Both the position numbers and the translations under genes were made by a program. The notes below the pieces were generated by a model, which saw nothing but the letters and a program-made list of their open reading frames with translations, had not been told where the DNA came from and did no database searches. Of a DNA stretch of 64,000 nt, positions 45,433 through 54,414 are shown one piece after another. The stretch's first letter is position 1, and each line of letters begins with the position of its first letter. Origin of the DNA: Rikenellaceae bacterium (GTDB lineage Bacteria > Bacteroidota > Bacteroidia > Bacteroidales > Rikenellaceae); the NCBI GenBank assembly GCA_017442365.1, contig JAFRZW010000005.1:1-64000 (forward strand), in the 5' to 3' direction.

Positions 45433-45885
45433 ATGAACACAACTTTGATTTTGGCCTATGTAGGCGTAGCACTGATGGTAGGTTTGGCTGGTATCGCATC
45501 GGCAGTAGGTACTGCAATCTGCGGTCAGGCAGCAGTAGGATCGATGAAGAAGAACGGTAGCGCATTCGGTAGCTATATGATTCTGTCGGCACTTCCCGGT
45601 TCGCAGGGTCTGTACGGTTTCGTATGCTTCTTTATGGTTCAGGGTCTGATCTCGGCTGATATGTCGATGTTGCAGGCAGCTGCTGTATTCGGTGCAGGTT
45701 TGCTGGTTGGTATCGTAAACTTGGCTGCTGCAATCTATCAGGGTAAGGTTTGTGCAAGCGGTATCGCTGCAATCGGTAATGGCCACGACGTGATGGGTAA
45801 GACCCTGATCCTCGCTGCATTCCCCGAGTTGTATGCAATTTTGACCGTTGCTGCTACCTTCCTTATTTCGGGTGCAGTTGCTTAA
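45433..45885 (+). CDS. atpK: V/A-type ATPase proteolipid subunit K, sodium-type site
   Basis: 150 aa, four membrane helices in two hairpins. The ion carboxylate is Glu132 (PELYAI). Compared with the sodium-binding Enterococcus hirae NtpK (Leu61, Thr64, Gln65, Gln110, Glu139), this protein has Leu54, Ser57, Gln58, Gln103 and Glu132, plus Tyr61. This suggests sodium rather than proton transport. It is last in the operon. Confidence 0.93.
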   Translation: MNTTLILAYVGVALMVGLAGIASAVGTAICGQAAVGSMKKNGSAFGSYMILSALPGSQGLYGFVCFFMVQGLISADMSMLQAAAVFGAGLLVGIVNLAAAIYQGKVCASGIAAIGNGHDVMGKTLILAAFPELYAILTVAATFLISGAVA

Positions 45886-45911
45886 TTCGCTCGATTAGCG
45901 AACTTAGCACG

Positions 45912-45949
45912 AAAAGGTCGTGTCCCCACGCTGGGACACGACCTTTTTT
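45912..45949 (+). terminator. Terminator of the V/A-ATPase operon
   Basis: A 15-bp stem (AAAAGGTCGTGTCCC with its complement) around CACGCT, followed by seven T residues. Confidence 0.9.
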
Positions 45950-46012
45950 TGTTGTGTTGGTATTGCGATATGGAGGTGGGGTAGGTGATTAGGCACAAAT
46001 CTGAAAATTTAG

Positions 46013-46046
46013 TTGTTTTTATTTTGATGGATAATGTCTAAATTTG
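46013..46046 (+). promoter_or_regulatory. Promoter of unknown 46081 gene
   Basis: -33 TTG (46013-46015) and -7 TAAATTTG (46039-46046), 23 bases apart, slightly long. Confidence 0.5.
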
Positions 46047-46080
46047 TGATAATCTAACCCCGAAACCTTATTTTAACGCA

Positions 46081-46488
46081 ATGCTGTATTTGCTGTATGA
46101 TGCTGTTCAGCGTCATCTTGATTTGAAATATGGACGCTTTGCGCATTGGCTCGACCGAGAGTTGCGACAGACAATTCCCGATGGGGTGGTGGCCTATTGT
46201 ATCAATATTTACGACGGAGGCAATGGACGTTGGTCGATCGAATTGGTGGGGTGTGCCTCGTTTGATGAACAGAATAGTGATTGGGCGTGCGACGAACTCT
46301 TCTCGACGCGACACAATTCACTCTGTTGGCGGGGCGACAAGCATTGGCGCAATGCCCTCGAACAGGTGGCAGGATTCCTGCATCGCTATCATCGTGAGGG
46401 GCGTCGAGCCGCAATCCTCAATGCCGCCGAGGGCGTAGCAGTCGGATTTGTCGATGGAAACTTGATTATAACCAAAAACCGCGCATAG
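46081..46488 (+). CDS. Conserved-looking protein of unknown function
   Basis: 135 aa, soluble, no signal peptide. It is rich in Trp, Arg and His, with a segment GRWSIELVGCASFD and later KHWRNALEQVAGFLHRYHREGR. It looks like a small alpha/beta domain. I do not recognise the family. It has its own promoter and a terminator hairpin around its stop codon, which supports it as a real single-gene unit. Confidence 0.72.
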   Translation: MLYLLYDAVQRHLDLKYGRFAHWLDRELRQTIPDGVVAYCINIYDGGNGRWSIELVGCASFDEQNSDWACDELFSTRHNSLCWRGDKHWRNALEQVAGFLHRYHREGRRAAILNAAEGVAVGFVDGNLIITKNRA

Positions 46489-46508
46489 TTCATTGCGCGG
46501 TTCTTTTT
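46477..46508 (+). terminator. Terminator enclosing the stop codon of the 46081 gene
   Basis: AACCGCGCA and TGCGCGGTT form the stem. The TAG stop (46486-46488) lies in the loop. Six T residues follow. Confidence 0.8.
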
Positions 46509-46510
46509 TC

Positions 46511-46631
46511 GTGGCATTCCCTTTGCCCTTGTGTCATTTCCTTTGCCTTTGTGGAGCGTCGGTGCCTTTGTGGCATTCCCTTTGTCCTTGTGGAGTATCT
46601 ATTTCCTTGTGGGTTGCCTTTGTATTGCCTT
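46511..46631. repeat. Degenerate tandem repeat, period about 20 bp, six units
   Basis: Units start GTGGCATT or GTGGAG and end CCTTT/CCTT: 46511, 46531, 46551, 46570, 46590, 46609. Units 1 and 4 differ at one base. The stretch has no open frame with coding character. Confidence 0.75.
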
Positions 46632-46650
46632 CTCGGTGCGTTCTAAGACG

Positions 46651-46688
46651 AATCGAGGGTCGATCCACTCAGGACCGACCCTCGATTT
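46651..46688. terminator. Hairpin downstream of OmpA/TPR gene
   Basis: AATCGAGGGTCG pairs with CGACCCTCGATT around a loop of about 12 bases. The T run is better on the plus strand. It could end transcripts from either side. Confidence 0.5.
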
Positions 46689-46716
46689 TGTTTTCAGCTT
46701 AGAGCTGAGGTGCTAA

Positions 46717-48387
46717 TTACATAGCCTTCATTACGTTAGCCAGATTAACATCGTTCTTAGCCTTAGCAGCCAGATCCTTGTTCTGAGCGATAGCGTTCTT
46801 CAAGTAAGCAGCAGCCTCGCTAACCTTACCCTCCTTAGCTGCGATTACAGCGCGCAGGTACTCAGCGTTAGCCGAGTTGTCGCCCTGCAATGCCTTCTTA
46901 GCAGCAGCCAAGTTGCCATTCTGGTACTCAGCGATAGCAGCGTTGTAGCCGTTCAGCTTGTTAGCAGCGTCGGTGTAGTTACCCTCAGCAGCAGCAACCA
47001 ATGCCTTAGCCTCGTCCGAAGCAGCAGCAACATACTTCTTAGCCTCCTTCAAGTTGCCCTGAGCAGCGTTAACCATAGCGATGTTGTTGTTAACCTCGCT
47101 CGATGCAGCCAACTTAGCAGCCTTGTTGAATGCGTCAGCAGCCTTCTTGTACTCGCCCATCTTAGCCAGAGCTACACCCAAGTTGTTGTAAGCGCGAGCG
47201 TCGTTGTACTTCTTAGCGCAAGCCTCGTAGATCTTAGCCTTCATAGCGGGATCCTCATACAGAGTAGCAGCGTACATCATCTCCTCGCACTCCAAATCCT
47301 TCAAGTTCGAAGCAACGCACTCCTTCAACTGATCGTCGGTCTTGCTTGCCAACTCAGCGGTCGAAACAACCTTAGCGCGACGCAATGCGGGCAGAACGTC
47401 CTCCTTCAATGCGCTGTAAACCTCCGACATATTCTTGATCTCAGCCTCACGGGTTACGGGCGAATCATAGAGCTTCAAAACCTGAAGAATCAGATCCTTA
47501 TCCTCCATATCCGATGCAGCAACCAACTCCTGGAAGCCTTCCCAGTCTTCGCCGAAGCCTTCGTCGTTGTAGGTCAGACCCTCGATGTCAGCCAACTTCT
47601 TCTCAACTGCCTCACGGCCAGCCTTACCACGCTTAACCGACAGGTCGTTGTTCAACTTCTCGGGACCATCGGGCGATGCGTAACCCTCAACGAAGATGTT
47701 ACCAGCCTGCGAGTTCTCCTTGTCCTTGTTAGCCAGAACGAACTCCTTGAAGAGCTGAGTCTGCTCGTCGTTCAGAGCCTTCTTGCCAACCTTAGCCTGG
47801 TTGATGTTGTAGAGAATGTAGAGCTTGCTATCAACGGTCTCCGACTTCTTGAAGTTGTCGTCCATATACTGCATTGCTGCTGCATAGTTCAGGTCGTCCT
47901 GCAAGGTGTTGATACCCTTAGCAACGGTTACGGTTGCCAACTCGAAGGGAACGAAGTTGCTGTAATTCTCGCTACACTTGCTGCTGCACTTGCTCTCGGT
48001 GCGGAGCTCCAAGCTCGAAATCTTAGCGCGCTCGTCGTAGGGGAAAGTAACGGTCTGAGTGTACTGACCGCCGTTAGCCCACGAGATAACGGTGTAGTTG
48101 TCATTTACATTCTCGCCCTGAACGTACTTAGGAGTACCTGCGATCTCGCCGCCCTCGAATACCAGAACGGGGGTGATTTTCAGAACTGCGCCCTCATTGA
48201 AATACTTGGGAGGGAACTTAACGGTGATGTTAGCCGTTACCTCGCCATTGTTCAGCGAAAGAACCTCAGGAGTACAGCTGTACTCTACCTGATCGATTTT
48301 CTTGCCCATCTTCTTGTAGCAATCGCAGCTGGTGAAAGCGAAAGCAACAACTGCAAGAGTCAAAGCTACCTTTGCAAAATTTTTCAT
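46717..48387 (-). CDS. OmpA-domain lipoprotein with TPR repeats
   Basis: 556 aa from ATG 48387. The lipoprotein signal ends at Cys21 (FTSC). Residues about 30-180 are beta-rich. An OmpA-like domain lies at about 225-290 (GNIFVEGYASPDG, LSVKRGKAGREAVEKKL). TPR-like helices at about 380-550 include YNNLGVALAKMGEYKKAADAFNKAAK. Extreme codon bias suggests a very abundant envelope protein. A long leader of about 150 bases separates it from its promoter. The open frame to 48447 has no signal peptide and is rejected. Confidence 0.9.
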   Translation of the reverse strand: MKNFAKVALTLAVVAFAFTSCDCYKKMGKKIDQVEYSCTPEVLSLNNGEVTANITVKFPPKYFNEGAVLKITPVLVFEGGEIAGTPKYVQGENVNDNYTVISWANGGQYTQTVTFPYDERAKISSLELRTESKCSSKCSENYSNFVPFELATVTVAKGINTLQDDLNYAAAMQYMDDNFKKSETVDSKLYILYNINQAKVGKKALNDEQTQLFKEFVLANKDKENSQAGNIFVEGYASPDGPEKLNNDLSVKRGKAGREAVEKKLADIEGLTYNDEGFGEDWEGFQELVAASDMEDKDLILQVLKLYDSPVTREAEIKNMSEVYSALKEDVLPALRRAKVVSTAELASKTDDQLKECVASNLKDLECEEMMYAATLYEDPAMKAKIYEACAKKYNDARAYNNLGVALAKMGEYKKAADAFNKAAKLAASSEVNNNIAMVNAAQGNLKEAKKYVAAASDEAKALVAAAEGNYTDAANKLNGYNAAIAEYQNGNLAAAKKALQGDNSANAEYLRAVIAAKEGKVSEAAAYLKNAIAQNKDLAAKAKNDVNLANVMKAM

Positions 48388-48536
48388 AGTGAGTGTTAAA
48401 TTAAAATGTTTTGAATTATTTAAGTTTTGTTTCTCTCTGTTACACAATCATTTGCGCTCTATTCTCCACGCATCAATACCCTTCGTCGCTGCTAATTTAG
48501 CCGTTGCGGGGGCGTATGCGCGCACAATAGAATATG

Positions 48537-48589
48537 CAAATATAATCCAAAATTGAAAAAAAAGCAACCGATTGACTAAAAAATATAAT
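48537..48589 (-). promoter_or_regulatory. Promoter of the OmpA/TPR gene
   Basis: The minus strand reads -7 TATATTTG (48544-48537). The TTG about 19 bases upstream lies in the pnp terminator arm. The leader is about 150 bases and holds only tiny open frames. Confidence 0.55.
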
Positions 48590-48606
48590 CTTCGGTTGCT
48601 TTTTTT
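48557..48606 (-). terminator. Terminator of pnp
   Basis: AAAAAAGCAACCGA pairs with TCGGTTGCTTTTTT around an A/T-rich 18-20 base loop, with a T run on the minus strand. Confidence 0.8.
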
Positions 48607-48654
48607 CTATGGTCGAGCCGAGTTTAATCGCTGCTCAACACGTTTTCAGTGCGA

Positions 48655-50880
48655 TTACTCCTCGCGCTTGGGGCCACGCTCGCGGTTCTCGCGACGGGGA
48701 CCACGGTGCTCGTTGTGGTTGTGCTCGCGGCGGGGACGACGCTCCTCCTCGGCACCCTCCTCGCGGGGCAGCAGCACCTTGCGCGACAATTTGAGCTTGT
48801 TGGTCTTGGGATCGATACCGATCAGCTTAACCTCGATCATATCGCCCTCTTTCAGACCTGTCTCGTCCATCGTCTCGTAGCGGCGGTGGCCGATCTCCGA
48901 GATGTGCAGCAGAGCGTCCTTGCCGGGAAGGATCTCAACGAATGCACCGAATGCTACGATCGACTTGATCTTACCGTTGTAGATCTCGCCAACCTCGGGG
49001 ATAGCTACGATAGCCTTGATGCGAGCCAGAGCTGCGTCGATAGCCTCCTTATCCTGACCGAAGATATCAACGATACCTTTGTTGTCAGCCTCGGTGATGG
49101 TGATGGTGGTACCGGTCTGCTTCTGCATCTCCTGAATAACCTTACCGCCGGGGCCGATCACTGCGCCAATGAACTCCGAAGGAATCGTGATCTGTACGAT
49201 GCGGGGTACGAAGGGCTTGAAGTCCTCGCGGGGCTCAGCGATGCACTCGGTCATCTTGTCCAGAATGTGCAGACGACCCTCCTTAGCCTGCTGCAATGCC
49301 TTAGCCAGCACCTCATACGACAGACCATCAACCTTAATATCCATCTGGGTTGCGGTGATACCGTCGCGGGTACCCGTAACCTTGAAGTCCATATCACCCA
49401 AGTGGTCCTCATCGCCCAAGATATCCGACAGAACGGCATACTTGCCGCTTGCCGAGTCGGTGATCAGACCCATTGCGATACCCGAGACGGGCTTCTTGAT
49501 CTTCAAACCCGAATCCATCAGTGCCAGCGTACCTGCGCAAACGGTAGCCATCGACGACGAACCGTTCGACTCCAAGATATCGCTCACTACGCGAACTGCG
49601 TAGGGATTCTCCTCGCCAACGGGAACCATCGGCTTCAATGCGCGCCAAGCCAAGTGGCCGTGGCCGATCTCACGACGGCTCAACCCGCGTGCAGCCTTAG
49701 CCTCGCCGGTCGAGAACGGGGGGAAGTTGTAGTGCAGTACGAACTGCTCGGTGCCCTGTACCAGCACCTCGTCGATCTGCTTCTCGTCGAGCTTGGTGCC
49801 GAGCGTTACGGTTGTAAGCGACTGAGTCTCACCACGGGTGAAGATTGCCGAACCGTGAGCTGCGGGCAGATAGTTGATCTCGCACCAGATGGGGCGGATC
49901 TCGTTGCACTTACGTCCGTCCAGACGCAGACCCTCGTCGAGGATCATATTACGCATAGCCTTCTTCTGAACATCGTCGTGGAAGTAGCGCTTGATCAGCG
50001 GCAACTTCTCCTCCAACTCCTCCTCGGTGTAACGAGCTGCGAACTCAGCCTCGATAGCCTCGAATGCCTCAGCGCGCTCGTGCTTAGCTGTGCCGCTGGT
50101 TGCAACTGCGTATGCCTTGTCGTAGGTCTCGGCGATGATCTGCTGACGCAACTCCTCGTCGTTCACCTCGTGGCAGTAGGTACGCTTAACGTCCTTACCC
50201 AGCTCCTTGCTCAGCTCGATCTGAACTGCGCAGTGCTTTTTGATCTCCTCGTGAGCGAACTTGATTGCGTTGAGCATAACCTCCTCAGAAACCTCCTTCA
50301 TCTCGCCCTCGACCATCAGAATATTGTCGATCGTACCGCCGACCATAATATCCAGATCAACATCCTTCATCTGCGAGAAGGTGGGGTTGATGATGAACTC
50401 GCCATTGATGCGAGCTACGCGAACCTCCGAAATGGGGCCGCCAAACGGAATATCCGAAACTGCCAGAGCAGCCGATGCTGCCAGACCTGCCAGAGCGTCA
50501 GCCTGAATATCCTTATCGGCCGAGATCAGATTGACCGTAACATATACCTCAGCGTGGAAATCCGAGGGGAAAAGGGGGCGCAGAGCGCGGTCGATCAGAC
50601 GAGCAACGAGGATCTCGTTGTCGCCGGGGCGAGCCTCACGTTTGAGGAAGCCGCCGGGGAATCGTCCGCACGATGCGTATTTCTCTTTGTAATCTACCTG
50701 TAAGGGCATAAAATCGGTATCGGGTTTAGCATCTTTTGCAGCTACAACCGTAGCGAGCAACATCGTGTCGCCCTGCTTTACCACAACCGAACCGTCGGCC
50801 TGCTTAGCCAACTTACCTGTTTCGATGATAATCTCGCGGTCGCCGCTCAATTTGATCACCTTCTGTGTTGCGTTGTACAT
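48655..50880 (-). CDS. pnp: Polynucleotide phosphorylase
   Basis: 741 aa. It degrades RNA 3' to 5' with phosphate. Two RNase PH domains, then KH ([16 protein letters not shown], about 560-580) and S1 ([23 protein letters not shown], about 625-690) domains. The C-terminal tail is rich in Arg, Glu and His ([18 protein letters not shown]). It follows rpsO, the classical rpsO-pnp order. Confidence 0.97.
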   Translation of the reverse strand: MYNATQKVIKLSGDREIIIETGKLAKQADGSVVVKQGDTMLLATVVAAKDAKPDTDFMPLQVDYKEKYASCGRFPGGFLKREARPGDNEILVARLIDRALRPLFPSDFHAEVYVTVNLISADKDIQADALAGLAASAALAVSDIPFGGPISEVRVARINGEFIINPTFSQMKDVDLDIMVGGTIDNILMVEGEMKEVSEEVMLNAIKFAHEEIKKHCAVQIELSKELGKDVKRTYCHEVNDEELRQQIIAETYDKAYAVATSGTAKHERAEAFEAIEAEFAARYTEEELEEKLPLIKRYFHDDVQKKAMRNMILDEGLRLDGRKCNEIRPIWCEINYLPAAHGSAIFTRGETQSLTTVTLGTKLDEKQIDEVLVQGTEQFVLHYNFPPFSTGEAKAARGLSRREIGHGHLAWRALKPMVPVGEENPYAVRVVSDILESNGSSSMATVCAGTLALMDSGLKIKKPVSGIAMGLITDSASGKYAVLSDILGDEDHLGDMDFKVTGTRDGITATQMDIKVDGLSYEVLAKALQQAKEGRLHILDKMTECIAEPREDFKPFVPRIVQITIPSEFIGAVIGPGGKVIQEMQKQTGTTITITEADNKGIVDIFGQDKEAIDAALARIKAIVAIPEVGEIYNGKIKSIVAFGAFVEILPGKDALLHISEIGHRRYETMDETGLKEGDMIEVKLIGIDPKTNKLKLSRKVLLPREEGAEEERRPRREHNHNEHRGPRRENRERGPKREE

Positions 50881-50977
50881 CTTGTTTTGTTTATTTTTTT
50901 ACCTCTTGTGTTTTGTCATCTTAGTGTGTCGTCGTCGGCAAGTTTGTTGCTCTCGGGACGGTCTGTGTAAGTACGCA

Positions 50978-51010
50978 AATGAAGGCAATTCTTTGCAAAT
51001 TGCCTTCATT
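50978..51010 (-). terminator. Hairpin between rpsO and pnp
   Basis: A perfect 13-bp stem AATGAAGGCAATT / AATTGCCTTCATT with a 7-base loop. The T run is weak, so it may only partly stop transcripts or act as a processing site before pnp. Confidence 0.65.
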
Positions 51011-51035
51011 GCGACTTTGCCTCGTGTACTGCCTC

Positions 51036-51308
51036 TTATTTACGGAGGTTGAGGGCCTTAACGATAGCGCGGTAACGCTCGATATCGACCTCTTTCAGGT
51101 ACATCAGCAACTTACGACGCTTACCTACCAAGCGCAGCAGTGCGCGCTGGGTGCCGTAGTCGTGCTTGTTGCTTTTGAGGTGCTCTGTAAGGTGGCTGAT
51201 ACGGTACGAAAACAGTGCGATCTGGCTCTCAGGCGAACCGGTATCGGTGTTAGACTTGCCGTACTGACCGAAAAGCTCTTGCTTTTTCTCTGCTGATAAA
51301 TAGCTCAT
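51036..51308 (-). CDS. rpsO: 30S ribosomal protein S15
   Basis: 90 aa, exact family length. It binds 16S rRNA at the central domain. [51 protein letters not shown] spans the family core. It has a consensus promoter at 51381-51408 with a leader of roughly 70 bases, a place where S15 often regulates itself (not shown here). Confidence 0.97.
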   Translation of the reverse strand: MSYLSAEKKQELFGQYGKSNTDTGSPESQIALFSYRISHLTEHLKSNKHDYGTQRALLRLVGKRRKLLMYLKEVDIERYRAIVKALNLRK

Positions 51309-51380
51309 AAATTTTTTGTGTTTTTTATGGTTCCACTCTACGATGGATTCGCCTTATCGAATACCACCAGAGCGTGGGCG

Positions 51381-51409
51381 CAAAGATACTACTTTTTTGT
51401 AAGAAACAA
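51381..51409 (-). promoter_or_regulatory. Promoter of rpsO
   Basis: The minus strand has TTG then, after 18 bases, TATCTTTG (51388-51381). Confidence 0.65.
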
Positions 51410-51440
51410 CCAATCTCGCACCTATTTTTTTGTGCGCGAG

Positions 51441-51471
51441 TTGCAAATTTGTACCAAAATTGTTATCTTTG
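51441..51471 (+). promoter_or_regulatory. Promoter of apbE
   Basis: -33 TTG (51441-51443) and -7 TATCTTTG (51464-51471), 20 bases apart. It lies inside the long open frame from 51374, so ATG 51539 is the start. Confidence 0.65.
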
Positions 51472-51538
51472 TCCGAAATTTTGGACGTTGCGCCCTATTT
51501 GTCGGAGGTTTGCGGTGTCCGAACAAGTTGCTTACGAG

Positions 51539-52576
51539 ATGAATAGAACCCTGAATTTTAGCTTGATAAACCGTTTGGCGGCTGTCGTAATATTGATTTC
51601 GATGGTCGCTTGTGCGCCCACCTCTTCGGACGAATACGTGCGTATCGAAGGTGTTGGGATCGGCACAACATACCGAATCATTGCACGTGCCGAGAGTGAT
51701 CGAATCCCCGAAATCAAGGAGTCGGTCGATCGGGTCTTCGACGAGATGACGGCCTCGATGTCGATCTTCGATTCGACCTCGCTCATCAGCCGTATCAACC
51801 GCAACCAGACCGACTCGACCGACCTGCATATTCGATTGGTGTTGTCGTTGGCGCGCAGCATCAACGCTATCAGCTACGGAATGTACGACGTAACGGTTGC
51901 ACCGCTGACCAAGGCATACGGCTTTGCGGGGAGTGAGGCGCAGGCAGAGCCCAATATCGATTCGCTGTTGGAGTTTGTCGGAATGGACAAGATGCGTGTC
52001 GAGGAGGAGCGAATTGTCAAGGACGATCCGCGTCTGCAACTTGATTTCAACTCGATTGCCAAGGGTTATACGGTCGATTGTATTGCATCGGAGATCGAAC
52101 GGCTGAATATTGAAGACTATATGGTCGAGGTCGGAGGTGAGATCGCCTGTCGTGGTCGCAATCCCAAGGGGGGCGATTGGCGCATTGCGGTCGATTCGCC
52201 CTATGATGGCAATATGAACCCCGGTGAGAATTGCCAAGTGGTGATCTCGATGACCGATCGCGCGCTGGCTACTTCGGGCAACTATCGTCGCTACTATATT
52301 GATAATGACGGTCGTAAGATCGCTCACACGATCAATCCATTGACGGGCGAGAGCGTCATTACCGACCTGTTGTCGGCAACCATCATCGCTCCGACGTCGG
52401 CCGAAGCTGACGCATTGGGTACGATGTGTATGTCGTTGGGTTTGGAGCGTGCGAAGGAGGTTATCGAGGGTATTTCGGGTGTCGATGCCTATCTGATTTC
52501 GGCTGCTCCCGAAGGTGCCGAAGAGGATTTTGTGGTGTGGTACACGCCTGCAATGGCGGAGTTGATTATGAAGTAG
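51539..52576 (+). CDS. apbE: FAD:protein FMN transferase lipoprotein
   Basis: 345 aa from ATG 51539. The lipoprotein signal ends at Cys25 (MVAC). It attaches FMN covalently to threonine or serine of envelope flavoproteins such as the RNF or NQR subunits; none are in the window. ApbE features include DFNSIAKGYTVD, VEVGGEIACRG and SATIIAPTSAEADALGTMCM. The lipid kinase gene follows after 3 bases. Confidence 0.93.
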   Translation: MNRTLNFSLINRLAAVVILISMVACAPTSSDEYVRIEGVGIGTTYRIIARAESDRIPEIKESVDRVFDEMTASMSIFDSTSLISRINRNQTDSTDLHIRLVLSLARSINAISYGMYDVTVAPLTKAYGFAGSEAQAEPNIDSLLEFVGMDKMRVEEERIVKDDPRLQLDFNSIAKGYTVDCIASEIERLNIEDYMVEVGGEIACRGRNPKGGDWRIAVDSPYDGNMNPGENCQVVISMTDRALATSGNYRRYYIDNDGRKIAHTINPLTGESVITDLLSATIIAPTSAEADALGTMCMSLGLERAKEVIEGISGVDAYLISAAPEGAEEDFVVWYTPAMAELIMK

Positions 52577-52579
52577 CAG

Positions 52580-53470
52580 ATGAAACGTGCTCGATTGATA
52601 TACAATCCCCGATCGGGTCTGGGGATCACCTCGATTACGATGTCGTTAGAACGTATCGTTGCGCTCTATGCCGAGCACGGCATAGAGTTGGAGGCGCGCG
52701 AGATCGACTTCGAGTCGGAGGCTGCGCTATTGCTCGCGGGGTTGGACGAGAACTACGACCATCTGCTCATTGCGGGTGGCGACGGTACGGTCAATTACGT
52801 TGTGAGCGAGATGTTGCGCGAGGGGTTGGATCTGCCGATTGGTATCATTCCGTCGGGTACGGCCAACGATTTTGCGTCAGCGATCGGTATGCGGTCGAAT
52901 CCGATCGATGCGTGCCGTCAGGTCCTCGAATGCAAGCCTCAGCTGACCGATATTGGCGAGGTGAATGGCCAATGTTTTGTCAATGTGTTCAGTTTCGGGC
53001 TATTTACCAACGTGTCGCAACACACACCTACGTTGCTCAAAAATGCCATAGGCAAGGCGGCGTACGTTGTTGGTGGTGCGATCGATTTTGTCAAAATGCA
53101 CCCCATTCCGATCGAGATCCTTTCGGACGATGGCGATTGGAGTGGCAACGCGCTTATCGTGCTGGTATTCAATGGTAAGACAGCCGGTAATTTCCCATTG
53201 GCAAAGATGGCAGAGGTAGATGATGGCTACCTCGACGTGCTGGTTTTGAAGGCGGGTGTGGTACCCGCGTTGGCTGCGGCGCCGGCATTTTTGCACTACA
53301 TTTTCGGTGGGGGTGAGGAGCCTCCGCGCGATGTGTTGCACTTCCGTTGCAGCCGAATTTCGATCAGTTCGTTGCTCAGCGAGCCGACCGATGTCGATGG
53401 TCAGCCGGGTCCCGAGCTGCCCGTCGAGATGTATTGTCGTGCGGGTGCTTTGCGTGTGATCCGCCCCTAA
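52580..53470 (+). CDS. Diacylglycerol kinase-like lipid kinase
   Basis: 296 aa. The DAGK/YegS catalytic motif GGDGTVNYVVSEML (about 70-83) and GTANDFASAIG are clear. It likely phosphorylates a lipid such as diacylglycerol, recycling lipid from envelope polymer synthesis. The exact lipid is unknown. It is 3 bases after apbE, so the two are co-transcribed. Confidence 0.9.
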   Translation: MKRARLIYNPRSGLGITSITMSLERIVALYAEHGIELEAREIDFESEAALLLAGLDENYDHLLIAGGDGTVNYVVSEMLREGLDLPIGIIPSGTANDFASAIGMRSNPIDACRQVLECKPQLTDIGEVNGQCFVNVFSFGLFTNVSQHTPTLLKNAIGKAAYVVGGAIDFVKMHPIPIEILSDDGDWSGNALIVLVFNGKTAGNFPLAKMAEVDDGYLDVLVLKAGVVPALAAAPAFLHYIFGGGEEPPRDVLHFRCSRISISSLLSEPTDVDGQPGPELPVEMYCRAGALRVIRP

Positions 53471-53510
53471 ACATTTTGAATATTATTATAAAAATACCCA
53501 ATAGAGATAG

Positions 53511-54386
53511 ATGGCAACCTCAAATTTCAAAACGCTTTCAGTTCCAAAGATTCGCAGCCTTGTTGCTGACCCGTTCTACTACTCGGACGATCTTGTGATC
53601 GCCTACATCAACCACCGCAATGCACCCCTCACTGCGACCCAATTCGATGGTTTTGTCGCAATGATCGTGATGCAGGGTACGGCGCGCGTAACGCTCGGAA
53701 CCGAAACTTACGATCTGAAACCCAATACGTTGGTCTATATCCATAGCGACAGCGTGTTGCGTCGTGTGGAGTGCAGCCACGACGCGGGTGCATATCTTGT
53801 TGCCTTTTCGCATAAATTTATCTCGGACGTGCCGGTCGATATTTCGACCTCGTTGCCTGTCTATCTGCGTTTCGGCAAGTCGCCCTGTATCGACCTGACC
53901 GATACCGATGTGGCCGAGATCCGTCAGCTCTTTGGTCTGATCAAGACGATGTTGCGTTCGGATAAGGAGTTGCACAAGAGTCGTATTATACAGACGCTTT
54001 TCACTACCGTTTTCTACATCTTGTCGGATATCAACCAGCGTCGTGAGCTGCACGCCAAGCAGGGTCGATGCGAGGTGATTTTCGAGCAATTCACTCGTCT
54101 GTTGCAGGAGCATCACAAACGCGAACGCAACGTGGGCTTCTATGCCGATCAGATGAATATCACGCCCAAGTATCTCTCGTCGGTGATCAAGGATATTAGT
54201 GGCAAGACGGCTGCCCGATGGATCGACGAGTATGTGATTTTGGAGGCTAAGACGCTGTTGAAGTATTCGGGAATGAGCATTCAGGAGATCGCCAATGCGC
54301 TTAATTTCTCAACACAGTCGTTCTTCGGTAAATATTTCAAGCAGCATACGGGTTACTCGCCTTCGCGATTCAAGCGTCAGGGATAG
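53511..54386 (+). CDS. AraC-family transcriptional regulator
   Basis: 291 aa. The N-terminal half is a cupin-like sensing domain (about 30-130). The C-terminal AraC DNA-binding domain at about 190-291 has two helix-turn-helix motifs, ending GYSPSRFKRQ. Its targets are unknown; the lipid kinase upstream and the hemolysin III-like gene downstream are neighbours only. No consensus promoter is seen in the 40-base gap, so it may be read from apbE. Confidence 0.93.
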   Translation: MATSNFKTLSVPKIRSLVADPFYYSDDLVIAYINHRNAPLTATQFDGFVAMIVMQGTARVTLGTETYDLKPNTLVYIHSDSVLRRVECSHDAGAYLVAFSHKFISDVPVDISTSLPVYLRFGKSPCIDLTDTDVAEIRQLFGLIKTMLRSDKELHKSRIIQTLFTTVFYILSDINQRRELHAKQGRCEVIFEQFTRLLQEHHKRERNVGFYADQMNITPKYLSSVIKDISGKTAARWIDEYVILEAKTLLKYSGMSIQEIANALNFSTQSFFGKYFKQHTGYSPSRFKRQG

Positions 54387-54414
54387 AGGTGGTTACGGCA
54401 TTCGTTAGCACTAC

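Noticed and set aside
48649..50703. 684-codon open frame opposite pnp
   Set aside because: Shadow of pnp, produced by codon bias; not protein-like.
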